47,918 nt of DNA from JBBRYB01 sp038238115 (GTDB lineage: Bacteria > Actinomycetota > Actinomycetes > Propionibacteriales > Nocardioidaceae). Of this stretch, positions 23,599-30,924 are shown in pieces (position 1 is the stretch's first letter; each line of letters begins with the position of its first letter). The stretch lies in assembly GCA_038238115.1 (NCBI GenBank), contig JBBRYB010000026.1:1-47918 (forward strand). The letters run 5' to 3'. The translations under genes were made by a program, and so were the position numbers. The notes beneath the pieces are model-generated. The model saw only the letters and a program-made list of their open reading frames with translations, was not told where the DNA came from and did no database searches.

Positions 23599-24611
23599 CC
23601 GAGGCGTCCAGGCCCGGGCACGGGGCCATGGCCAGGGCCAGGCCCAGAGCGCAGGGCGGCCCACGACCGGATCATGCGCTTGACCTGCCCCTGCGTGAAC
23701 CGGTTCATGCAGGCGTCGTACGAGTAGTCCATGAAATTGTGCACCGGGTCCAAACCGCGCGCAGAGCAGGTGTTCCGGTCGACGGGACAGGCGTAGTTGG
23801 GCTTGCCCTCGGCGGGTGTGTCCGCCACCAAGTCTCCGCGCCTGCTGCAGCGGCCCGCGAACGTGTGGAACAGCCCGAACCAGTGGCCGATCTCGTGCAC
23901 CGCCGCATCACCTGCGCTGTAGCGGCCACCGCCTCCGCCGGGAAGGGTGCGGCGGGCGATCACGACACCGTCGAGCTTCGGTTGGCTGCGATATGCGGTC
24001 GGCTGGGTCGCCCAGCCGAGCAGACCCGCCGCGTTGTCGCCGATGTAAAGGTTCAGGGCGCGGGCGCCACCGCGATGCAAGGCCTGCTTGGCCCGTCGCT
24101 CGGCCGTCGTCCCCTGGTCCATCCGATACCAGGCGGGCTTGCGTGACACATCGACGCCGGCGAGTCGGAACCGGAAGGGGGCATTGGCACCATGCAGGCT
24201 CTGCCGGCCAGAGTACGCGTCGTTCAGGACGGCGATCTCGCGCACGATGCGGCTGCGCCGCACGGCGCCGTGGGTTCCGGTGCGCAGCACGTGGACGTGG
24301 ACAGCGATGAGGCTCGGCCGGCTGTGGCCAGCTGTCCTGTCCGACGAGTCGGGGCCGTCGGACTGGCGGAGTCGGTCCTCGGCGCGACCGAGCGCCGCGT
24401 CGGAAGCCGAGATCTGCGCGCGGCTCATCTCGTCAGGGTCCACCACTGACCCGCCACCGCGCCCGCGGGCTAGCACGTCGTGGCAGTGGCCATGGCGCGA
24501 TGTGTCTGGCCCTGACAGCGAGACCGGACGGTTGTCACCCGCGGCTGCCGGCTGGTAGGGCAAGGCGGACAGCCCGAGCACCACCACCACGGACGCGATC
24601 GCGGTGCGCAT
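23595..24611 (-). CDS. Secreted M43-family (pappalysin-like) zinc metalloprotease
   Basis: A 338-aa exported protease. Residues 1-24 form a Sec signal peptide (MRTAIASVVVVLGLSALPYQ, AxA-like end PAAAG). The zinc motif HEIGHWFGLFH places ligands H239, H243 and H249 and catalytic E240, followed by the Met-turn MDYSYD near residue 294, both diagnostic of M43 cytophagalysins. Several cysteines near the active site (CSRRG, YACPVDRNTC) suggest disulfides. The C-terminus is a GPGPGHGPVPGPG tail. Start ATG 24611 is set by the signal peptide. Followed by an MFS gene with a 4-bp overlap. Confidence 0.9.
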   Translation of the reverse strand: MRTAIASVVVVLGLSALPYQPAAAGDNRPVSLSGPDTSRHGHCHDVLARGRGGGSVVDPDEMSRAQISASDAALGRAEDRLRQSDGPDSSDRTAGHSRPSLIAVHVHVLRTGTHGAVRRSRIVREIAVLNDAYSGRQSLHGANAPFRFRLAGVDVSRKPAWYRMDQGTTAERRAKQALHRGGARALNLYIGDNAAGLLGWATQPTAYRSQPKLDGVVIARRTLPGGGGGRYSAGDAAVHEIGHWFGLFHTFAGRCSRRGDLVADTPAEGKPNYACPVDRNTCSARGLDPVHNFMDYSYDACMNRFTQGQVKRMIRSWAALRSGPGPGHGPVPGPGRLG

Positions 24612-24636
24612 GAGCCCCCTGACGACGCCTGTGGCG

Positions 24637-24897
24637 TCACTCGTCGTCGTCCTCGCCCTTCGACAAGGATTCCCAGACCTCTTTGCAGGCCGGGCACACC
24701 GGGTACTTGCTGGGATCACGGCTCGGCACCCAGACCTTGCCGCACAGGGCGACGATCGGCGTACCGAGGACCATGGCCTCGGTCAGCTTGTCCTTGCGGG
24801 CGAAATGACTGAACCGGTCGTGGTCGCCCTCGTCGACGGACTCCTGGGTGCGGCGATCTTCGATCGTCTCCGCTCCGGGGCTCAGCTGCGTGCTCAC
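24637..24897 (-). CDS. DUF3039 protein
   Basis: An 86-aa cytosolic protein of the actinobacterial DUF3039 family. It has a conserved HDRFSHFARKDKLTEAMVLG middle and a zinc-knuckle-like set CGKVW...CPACKEVW in the C-terminal half, ending in an acidic GEDDDE tail. Function unknown; metal or nucleic acid binding is a guess from the cysteines. GTG start at 24897. It precedes the M43 protease by 25 bp on the same strand and diverges from the GH114-like gene. Confidence 0.88.
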   Translation of the reverse strand: MSTQLSPGAETIEDRRTQESVDEGDHDRFSHFARKDKLTEAMVLGTPIVALCGKVWVPSRDPSKYPVCPACKEVWESLSKGEDDDE

Positions 24898-24960
24898 CAG
24901 CCGAGTCTACGCCCCGTCATTGCGCTGAATGGCCTACAGCCAATCCGGTCGCATGACAGC

Positions 24961-25773
24961 ATGCACGGCATGAGCGTCTGGTTCACCGCCCTCCTGGCGC
25001 TGCTGATCGGCTTCGGTCCGAGCGCCACCGCGGAGTCGGCCAGTCGCCACCTTCCGCCGGCCAACGCGACTGTCGACTACCAGCTCGGCGGGGCGTACCG
25101 GCTCCCGCCTGGTGTCACCGTGGTGACGCGCGACCGCACGGAAGCTCCTGCGAAGGGTGCCTACAACATCTGCTACGTCAACGCCTTCCAGACCCAGCCG
25201 GGCTCGCTGTCCTGGTGGCACCATCACCATCCCGGTGCCCTGTTGAGGGACAAGGGACGGCTTGTCCCCGATCCTGGCTGGAGGGGTGAAGTGCTGCTCG
25301 ACACCTCGACACGTCACCGTCGGCAGGTGATCGGCACAGTCATCGGGCGCTGGATCAGGACATGCGGGAAGGACGGCTTCGACGCGGTCGAGCCCGACAA
25401 CCTGGACTCGTACAGCCGCTCGCATCATCTGCTGACGAAGGCTGACAACCTCGCTGCCGCGCGGCGGTTCGCCAAGGATGCCCATGCCGCCGGCCTTGCG
25501 ATCGCCCAGAAGAACTCTGCTGAGCTCACCAGGCGCCAGCATCGGGTCGCGGGTTTCGACTTCGCGGTCGCGGAGGAGTGTCAGGTGTGGCACGAGTGCG
25601 GCGCCTACCGCGCGATCTACGGCAAGCACGTGATCGAGGTCGAATACACCGACAACGGCCGCCACGCCTTTCACCGCGCCTGCTCCGATCATGGCCGCTC
25701 GTGGTCGATCGTGCTTCGTGACCGGATGCTCCGCACTCCGTCCAGCTCCCACTACACCTACCGCTCCTGCTGA
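24961..25773 (+). CDS. Secreted GH114-like (TM1410 superfamily) glycoside hydrolase
   Basis: A 270-aa exported protein. The signal peptide MHGMSVWFTALLALLIGFGP is followed by a TIM-barrel-like domain with DYQLGGAY near the N-terminus, CYVNAFQTQPG, the DAVEPDNLDSY strand carrying candidate catalytic acids, AGLAIAQKNSAEL and FDFAVAEEC. This matches the endo-alpha-1,4-polygalactosaminidase family GH114, which cleaves galactosamine-rich exopolysaccharides; the exact substrate is inferred. ATG 24961 or 24970 can start it. The 3' end is followed directly by a 21-bp tandem repeat array. Confidence 0.82.
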   Translation: MHGMSVWFTALLALLIGFGPSATAESASRHLPPANATVDYQLGGAYRLPPGVTVVTRDRTEAPAKGAYNICYVNAFQTQPGSLSWWHHHHPGALLRDKGRLVPDPGWRGEVLLDTSTRHRRQVIGTVIGRWIRTCGKDGFDAVEPDNLDSYSRSHHLLTKADNLAAARRFAKDAHAAGLAIAQKNSAELTRRQHRVAGFDFAVAEECQVWHECGAYRAIYGKHVIEVEYTDNGRHAFHRACSDHGRSWSIVLRDRMLRTPSSSHYTYRSC

Positions 25774-25791
25774 GCTGCTGTAGGTCGACCG

Positions 25792-25896
25792 CAACAACTG
25801 GCCCCTCGACCCGAACAACCGGCCCCTCGACCCGAACAACTGGCCACTCGACCCGAACAACTGGCCACTCGACCCGAACAACTGGCCGCTCGACCC
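25792..25896. repeat. 21-bp tandem repeat array, five units (family 1, copy B)
   Basis: Five head-to-tail 21-bp units ending at 25812, 25833, 25854, 25875 and 25896, with consensus core AACAACTGGCCMCTCGACCC. The unit length and core match the array at 7415-7582; the main difference is CTCGACCCG for CTCGCCCGG. It lies between the convergent ends of the GH114-like gene and yqgE. No coding sense; the shadow frame repeats LFGSSGQ. Confidence 0.95.
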
Positions 25897-25906
25897 GGAA
25901 GGGGAC

Positions 25907-26458
25907 TTAGTTCATGGTCGGGTCGTCGGGGAAGGTGGCGAGGTATGCAAGCTCCCCCGGCTGGCGGCGCAGGATGGCGCGCCAGAGCCGGCCCGGCTCG
26001 GGATGGAGTAGGTCGCTCTGGATGGGGTCCACGACATACCAGGAGCCCTCCTCGAGCTCCGCCTCGAGCTGGCCCACCCCCCAGCCGGCGTAACCCGAGA
26101 AGACCCGGACGCCGACAAGGTCGGGCAGGAGCAGGCCCGGTTCGGCATCGAGGTCGACGAGCCCGTAGTCGCCCGCCAGCTGCTTGAACCCAGCCGCTGG
26201 ACCGGCGCCGATCGACAGCCCCACCGCGAGGGCAGCCTCGGGGGCGACGGGTCCGCCGCTGAACAGGAGCTGAGGCTGGCTCACCACCTCCGCCCAGCCG
26301 GGCAGCACCGCGCTCAACGGCAGCTCCGAAGGCCGGTTGATCACCACCCCGAGGGCGCCGTCAGCATCGTGGTCCAGCAGCAGGATCACGGCCCGCGCGA
26401 AGTTCGGGTCGATCAGCCTGGGCGTTGCCACGAGCAGCTGGCCGGTGTGGTAGACCAT
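25907..26458 (-). CDS. YqgE/AlgH family protein (UPF0301)
   Basis: A 183-aa protein with the family opening GQLLVATPRLIDPNFARAVI, the GALGVVINRPSELPL stretch, LFSGGPV and GYAGWGVGQLEAELEEGSW, all diagnostic of UPF0301. Function not firmly established; in pseudomonads AlgH affects alginate regulation. It starts 3 bp from the malic enzyme stop, so the two are probably co-transcribed. Confidence 0.93.
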   Translation of the reverse strand: MVYHTGQLLVATPRLIDPNFARAVILLLDHDADGALGVVINRPSELPLSAVLPGWAEVVSQPQLLFSGGPVAPEAALAVGLSIGAGPAAGFKQLAGDYGLVDLDAEPGLLLPDLVGVRVFSGYAGWGVGQLEAELEEGSWYVVDPIQSDLLHPEPGRLWRAILRRQPGELAYLATFPDDPTMN

Positions 26459-26461
26459 CGC

Positions 26462-27850
26462 TCACCTGACGGCCTGAGCGGCGTTCCGGACGGCAGCCGC
26501 GACCACCTTGTGGACCTCTTCGTGGAAGACGCTCGGGATCACGTAGTTCGCGTTGAGCTCGTCGTCGGTGACGGTCGAGGCGATCGCGCGAGCGGCCGCG
26601 ACGAGCATGGTGTCCTCGATCGTCGACGCCGACGCGTCGAGCAGGCCGCGGAACACCCCGGGAAACGCCAACACGTTGTTGATCTGGTTGGGATAGTCCG
26701 AGCGGCCGGTCGCGACCACCGCAGCATGCCGACGCGCCTCGGCCGGGTCCACCTCGGGGTCGGGGTTCGCCAGGGCGAAGACGATCGCGTCGTCATTCAT
26801 CTTCGCGATGTCGTCGCCGTCCAGCACGTTCGGCGCTGACACGCCAATGAAGACGTCGGCGCCATGCACTGCGTCTTTGAGCGAGCCTTCGAGAGATGCC
26901 TTGTTCGTGTGGTTGGCGATCCATTGCAGTGAGGGGTTGAGGTTGCCCCGGCCGCCGTGGATCACACCGTCGATGTCGGCAACCACGACGTCGCGAGCAC
27001 CCGCGGTGATGAGCAGCCGGAGGATCGCCGAGCCTGCCGCCCCTGCGCCGGACATCACGATCCGCACGGCGGACAGGTCCTTGCCGACCACGCGGAGCGC
27101 GTTCGTCAGAGCAGCGAGTACGACGATGGCGGTCCCGTGCTGGTCGTCATGGAAGACAGGGATGTCGAGCAGCTCGCGCAACCGCGCCTCGATCTCGAAG
27201 CAGCGTGGTGCGGAGATGTCCTCGAGGTTGATGCCGGCGAACACCGGGGCCAGCACCTGAACCGTCCGCACGATCTCGTCGACGTCTTGGGTGTCGAGGC
27301 ACAGCGGCCATGCGTCGATCCCGGCGAAGCGTTTGAACAACGCTGCCTTGCCCTCCATCACCGGGAGCGCCGCCTCCGGCCCGAGATTGCCCAGCCCTAG
27401 GACGGCGGAGCCGTCGGTGACCACAGCGACCGAGTTGCGCTTGATGGTCAGCCTGCGGGCGTCACTCTTGTTGGCCGCGATCGCCAGACAGACGCGCGCC
27501 ACGCCGGGGGTGTAGACCATGGACAGCTCGTCGCGGTTGCGGATGGGGTGCTTCGAGGCCGTCTCGATCGTGCCGCCGAGGTGCATCAAGAAGGTGCGGT
27601 CGGACACCTTGTGGACGTCGACCCCATCGATCTCCCGCAGCGCCGCCACGATGGTGTCAGCATGATCAGTGTCGCGAGCAGCGCACGTGACGTCGATGCG
27701 TAGCTGGTCAACACCCGACGCAGTGACGTCGAGGGCCGTGACGATGCCGCCGGCCGCCTCGACGGCGTTGGTCAGCTGGCTGACAGCAGTGCCACCGGCG
27801 GGGACGACGAGTCGAACGGTGATCGAGTACGACACGGAGGGTGCGGCCAT
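26462..27850 (-). CDS. NAD(P)-dependent malic enzyme with N-terminal ACT domain
   Basis: Oxidatively decarboxylates malate to pyruvate. Residues 1 to about 85 form an ACT-like regulatory domain (SYSITVRLVVPAGG..). The malic-enzyme core follows, with RDELSMVYTPGVARVC, VTDGSAVLGLGNLGPEAALPVM, the metal/substrate motif IPVFHDDQHGTAIV and the Rossmann loop GAGAAGSAILRLL. The 462-aa length is the short bacterial form without a phosphotransacetylase domain. The ACT domain suggests amino-acid feedback. Coenzyme choice is not certain from sequence. Starts at ATG 27850. Confidence 0.93.
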   Translation of the reverse strand: MAAPSVSYSITVRLVVPAGGTAVSQLTNAVEAAGGIVTALDVTASGVDQLRIDVTCAARDTDHADTIVAALREIDGVDVHKVSDRTFLMHLGGTIETASKHPIRNRDELSMVYTPGVARVCLAIAANKSDARRLTIKRNSVAVVTDGSAVLGLGNLGPEAALPVMEGKAALFKRFAGIDAWPLCLDTQDVDEIVRTVQVLAPVFAGINLEDISAPRCFEIEARLRELLDIPVFHDDQHGTAIVVLAALTNALRVVGKDLSAVRIVMSGAGAAGSAILRLLITAGARDVVVADIDGVIHGGRGNLNPSLQWIANHTNKASLEGSLKDAVHGADVFIGVSAPNVLDGDDIAKMNDDAIVFALANPDPEVDPAEARRHAAVVATGRSDYPNQINNVLAFPGVFRGLLDASASTIEDTMLVAAARAIASTVTDDELNANYVIPSVFHEEVHKVVAAAVRNAAQAVR

Positions 27851-27911
27851 GCGCCCATCATGACAAAAATCGCGATTGCCCGCCTGACCCCGGGGCGCCT
27901 GGATCGAGGCA

Positions 27912-28976
27912 CTACTTTCCCAGCGCGACGCTGCCCGAGCCCGATGGCACCAGCTCGATCCAGGTGCGGCCCGGCGGCAAGGAGACAGCCGTGCCGTCCT
28001 TCGTGGTCAAGGAGAGCTCGCTCATCTTGTCCTTCTTGGTCCACGTGATCTGCATGGCCTGGTCCCCGTGGGCGAGCACTCCAGCCCCCGTACCGAACAA
28101 CTCCGTCTCTGGGACCGGGTTACCGGCCGGGTCGCGGTAGCCCGCGTCGACGGTCCGCACCCGCAGGAGCAGCACATTGTCTGCGACGAAGTCGTTCCCT
28201 GACGTGGCGAAGGAGTCTGGCCGAACCCAGCCGTCGGCCGTGTGCTTCCAGCGGGTGGTGTGGCTCCCCGAGAACGTGGCGGTGATCGTGCGCACCGAGA
28301 TGTCACCGGAGAAGTCGCTGCTGGAGCCGAAGGGAAGGTAGGTACCACCCGGCACCTGCCACCGGCTTCCTGGCTGGGCCGCCAGGACGCTCAGGTGGCT
28401 GAACAGGTTGTAGGGGGAAGCCCGGCGGTTGTCTCGGTAGAAGCCGATCCCGGAGGCATCCTCGGTAAACGTCGAGACACCGGCTGACGCCAGCCGGGTG
28501 ACGGTCCGGCGCGCGCCGCCGGAGGCCACCAGGTCGCCGGCCGCCGGCTTCACGATCCCGATGTCGGAGGCGCGCATGGACCGGACCGGACCGACGTCGC
28601 GGGGGATCTCGGAGTAGAAGAACACGGCTAGCCGGGTCAGCCCGCCCTCCACGAGCTCCTCCACGATCAGGTCGGCTGAGCCGAGCCCCAGCTGGGGCGC
28701 CGAGTTCGGCGTGTTGTCGACCTTGACGACGTATACAGGGTGGGCTGGGGCGTCGCCCTGCAAAGACTCGCCCGTCAACGGCCAGATGCCGCTCAGCGAG
28801 ACGGCGTTTGCGGTGCTGGTGGCGTCCCTCGGACCGCCGGTGGCGCTGATGTTCCTGGTCTGGTCGCCACCACCGCCACAGGCGGCCACAACGAGCATCG
28901 GCACGATCGCGACACCGATAGCGGCGATGTCACGCGGTCGACGTTGTGGACGTGGGCGGGGCCGACCGGTTGACAT
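27912..28976 (-). CDS. DUF3048 (YerB-like) lipoprotein
   Basis: A 354-aa exported lipoprotein. A signal segment (IAAIGVAIVPMLVVAAC) ends in a lipobox VAAC followed by glycines. The mature part has the DUF3048 pattern WPLTGESLQ, VKVDNTPNSAPQLGLGSADLIVEE, RDVGPVRSMRASDI and YSEIPRDVGP. Function unknown; such proteins are surface-attached in Gram-positives. Start set at ATG 28976 because the hydrophobic stretch then follows an R-rich n-region. The minus-strand terminator of the NlpC/P60 gene lies just upstream. Confidence 0.9.
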   Translation of the reverse strand: MSTGRPRPRPQRRPRDIAAIGVAIVPMLVVAACGGGGDQTRNISATGGPRDATSTANAVSLSGIWPLTGESLQGDAPAHPVYVVKVDNTPNSAPQLGLGSADLIVEELVEGGLTRLAVFFYSEIPRDVGPVRSMRASDIGIVKPAAGDLVASGGARRTVTRLASAGVSTFTEDASGIGFYRDNRRASPYNLFSHLSVLAAQPGSRWQVPGGTYLPFGSSSDFSGDISVRTITATFSGSHTTRWKHTADGWVRPDSFATSGNDFVADNVLLLRVRTVDAGYRDPAGNPVPETELFGTGAGVLAHGDQAMQITWTKKDKMSELSLTTKDGTAVSLPPGRTWIELVPSGSGSVALGK

Positions 28977-28990
28977 GGCCTCAGTGTGAC

Positions 28991-29021
28991 GCAGGGCCGC
29001 CCACAACCTGGGCGGCCCTGC
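28991..29021 (-). terminator. Perfect 12-bp hairpin terminator after the NlpC/P60 gene
   Basis: GCAGGGCCGCCC 28991-29002 pairs without mismatch with GGGCGGCCCTGC 29010-29021 around a 7-nt loop. It lies 24 bp past the minus-strand stop at 29046. There is no U tract. Confidence 0.75.
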
Positions 29022-29045
29022 ATCCTGGGCGTGTCTCGACGGGGG

Positions 29046-29537
29046 TTACCGGCGGTGTCGCAGCGTGCCCGCGAACCACGACGAGGTCCAGATGGGATCG
29101 CGCTGCACGACGGTCCCGGAATGAGGCGAATGCAGGACGTAGCGCTGGCCATGGTGGCGACCGAGGTAGATCGCGACGTGGTAGACGCTGCCGCCGCTGT
29201 GGAAGAAGATCAGGTCGCCGCGGTGCAGGTGCTTCTTGTGGATGTGGCGCGCGTACCGCGCCTGGGCGTCCGACGTGCGAGGCAGGTTGAGCCCCGCCTT
29301 GCCGTACGCGTACATGGTCAGGCCGGAACAGTCGAAGGCCGAAGGGCCGTCCGCGCCGTAGACGTACGGGTCACCCTTCTGGTGGATAGCGACCTCGAGA
29401 CCATGGTGGATCTTGCGGTCGCGCTGGTTCTCACCAGCTTGGGCGGGGGCGGCGACGAACAGCGCGAGGGTAAGGGCGGCGACGATCAGGAAGGGGGCGG
29501 CGACGATCGAACGACGCCAGGCTGCGATGGCAGGCAT
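29046..29537 (-). CDS. Secreted NlpC/P60 peptidoglycan hydrolase
   Basis: A 163-aa exported cell-wall peptidase. The signal peptide spans residues 1-34 (AAPFLIVAALTLALFVAAPA, cleavage after AQA). The NlpC/P60 domain has the catalytic cysteine C70 in FDCSGLTMYAY, the histidine in VYHVAIYLG and a further His in LHSPHSG. It is short, with no extra wall-binding domain. It is preceded by a c-di-AMP riboswitch leader, fitting the common control of actinobacterial wall hydrolases by that signal, and followed by a strong hairpin terminator. Confidence 0.95.
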   Translation of the reverse strand: MPAIAAWRRSIVAAPFLIVAALTLALFVAAPAQAGENQRDRKIHHGLEVAIHQKGDPYVYGADGPSAFDCSGLTMYAYGKAGLNLPRTSDAQARYARHIHKKHLHRGDLIFFHSGGSVYHVAIYLGRHHGQRYVLHSPHSGTVVQRDPIWTSSWFAGTLRHRR

Positions 29538-29549
29538 GAAGAGGTCTCC

Positions 29550-29704
29550 TTCTCACGCCTGCGAGGTGAGCTGTCGGGTTCGGGTGAGAAGGTGCCCGGC
29601 CGCCATCAAGGCGACTTAACCCCAAGCACACGTGCAACCATGTGCGAAGCACATAGCCAAACCGTGTGCGGAAGTGGGTCCCCCACTCCTGCCCCGTGTG
29701 AGAA
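29550..29704 (-). promoter_or_regulatory. ydaO-type c-di-AMP riboswitch
   Basis: Read on the minus strand, the leader holds the hallmark segments in order: GGGGGACCCAC, CTTGGGGTTAAGTCGC, CGGGC..CCCGAA and CCCGACAGCTCACCTCGCAG. The ends close as a 7-bp P1 helix, TTCTCAC (29704-29698) with GTGAGAA (29556-29550). The ribosome site AAGGAG (29551-29546) overlaps the 3' strand of P1, and the ATG of the NlpC/P60 gene follows 8 nt later. A second TTCTCAC copy inside the aptamer can also pair with this 3' strand. Motif identified from memory of the class, not by a covariance search. Confidence 0.85.
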
Positions 29705-29886
29705 TCAATTTCATTCGACGGATAGGTTCATGTGCGTTGAGGGGCAGGACTCGGCGTTCAACGCACGTGCTGTTCACTCTATGGAACCCCGCGATTCAAG
29801 CACACCTGACACCAAATCGAAATTCCGGCGCGGGTTCGTGGTGGATTCTTAGCACGCGGGTCCGGACACGACCGACACATCACGAC
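29705..29886. other. Non-coding gap upstream of the riboswitch
   Basis: This 182-bp stretch lies between the riboswitch and the YedE stop. It must contain the minus-strand promoter of the NlpC/P60 transcript, but I cannot pick a convincing -10. It holds an imperfect inverted repeat, GAACCCCGCG at 29784 with CGCGGGTTC ending at 29837, that may end yedE transcription. It is AT-richer than the rest of the window. Confidence 0.4.
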
Positions 29887-30918
29887 TTACCTCCCCGATG
29901 GCGTCTCGTCGCCAACCGGCACTGTCGGTCGACGAAGGAGTGCACGGACGAGCGCCTGGGTCGCGGACAAGCCACCGAGCATCGCGGCGACCACCACGAA
30001 GGACGAAACGCTGAGCTGTGCCAGGCCCGAGACACCGTGGCCGAGGTTGCAACCTCCGGCGATCCAGCCGCCCGCGCCCAGCAGGAACCCACCGCCGGCG
30101 AGCTGGACGTAGCGGACCCGTGTCTCCCCACGAGCCCAGAATCCACCCGCTGCCCGAGCAGCGACGAACCCGCCGACGACGATGCCGACCAGGAACGCCA
30201 GCAGCCACCAGTTCGGCGTGCCATCGGCGACGCTCGCCGACGCACCGACGGTGCTCGGCCCGAAGGAAGATCCCCCGAGCTCCGCCAGGATCCAACCCGC
30301 GACGGTCGCGACCGCCAGCCCCGCGCCCAGCATGGGCCAGCTCCACTGCCAACGGTGAGCGGGCTGGTCACGCCCGCGCGAAGCTCCGAGGAGCACGAGC
30401 ACCGCGACGAGGAGCGCCAGAGCCACGACGAGCCGCGGGGCCCCCATCAGTCCTGGGAGGGTGGCCTCGTCTCCGCCGCCGAGGACCGTCGGCCCGGGTA
30501 CGGCAACCTGGCGCGCGACGAGCTCGCCGCCGACCCACGCCAGCAGGCCCACGAAGGCGCCCAGCATGCCGGCCCCCAGCTTGTAGAAAAGGCCGGAGAC
30601 GCAGCTGCGCGCGATCGCCATACCGGCGCCGATGACCAGGCCGCCGACGATGTTGGCGACGGGGCGAAACGCCAGTCCCCGGTTCAGACCGTCTCCCAGG
30701 GGAAGCAGAAACACCACCGAGAGCCCTACAGCCGCCACGGCCACCCCGAGAAGCCAACCGCGAGCGAGAAACCAGCGGCCGCTGAGCACGCCGCTGCCCA
30801 TCGCGTGGAAACAGATCTGGCCGCGCTGGAGGACATAGCCCATCGCTAGGCCAGCCAGCCCACCGGTGATCACCGCGCCGAACACCTGATGGACTCCCTC
30901 GCTCGGCGGCTGTCCCAC
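29887..30918 (-). CDS. YeeE/YedE membrane protein, putative selenium transporter
   Basis: A 343-aa polytopic protein with about ten transmembrane segments and the twin YeeE/YedE pattern: GLAMGYVLQRGQICFHA in the first half, with a cysteine in the pore-like motif, and GGWIAGGCNLGHGVSGLAQLS in the second, with the matching cysteine. Related proteins import thiosulfate (TsuA). A subgroup (YedE/FdhT) is found only with selenium genes. As the last gene of the fdh-nrfD-selD run it most likely brings in a selenium species; sulfur uptake is the alternative. GTG start, 7 bp past the upstream stop. Confidence 0.85.
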   Translation of the reverse strand: MGQPPSEGVHQVFGAVITGGLAGLAMGYVLQRGQICFHAMGSGVLSGRWFLARGWLLGVAVAAVGLSVVFLLPLGDGLNRGLAFRPVANIVGGLVIGAGMAIARSCVSGLFYKLGAGMLGAFVGLLAWVGGELVARQVAVPGPTVLGGGDEATLPGLMGAPRLVVALALLVAVLVLLGASRGRDQPAHRWQWSWPMLGAGLAVATVAGWILAELGGSSFGPSTVGASASVADGTPNWWLLAFLVGIVVGGFVAARAAGGFWARGETRVRYVQLAGGGFLLGAGGWIAGGCNLGHGVSGLAQLSVSSFVVVAAMLGGLSATQALVRALLRRPTVPVGDETPSGR

Positions 30919-30924
30919 GCCACG

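Noticed and set aside
23599..23664. Longer start of the second MFS gene
   Set aside because: The extra 22 residues are WPWPWP-type sequence read from the metalloprotease tail; TTG at the TTGA overlap gives a normal N-terminus.
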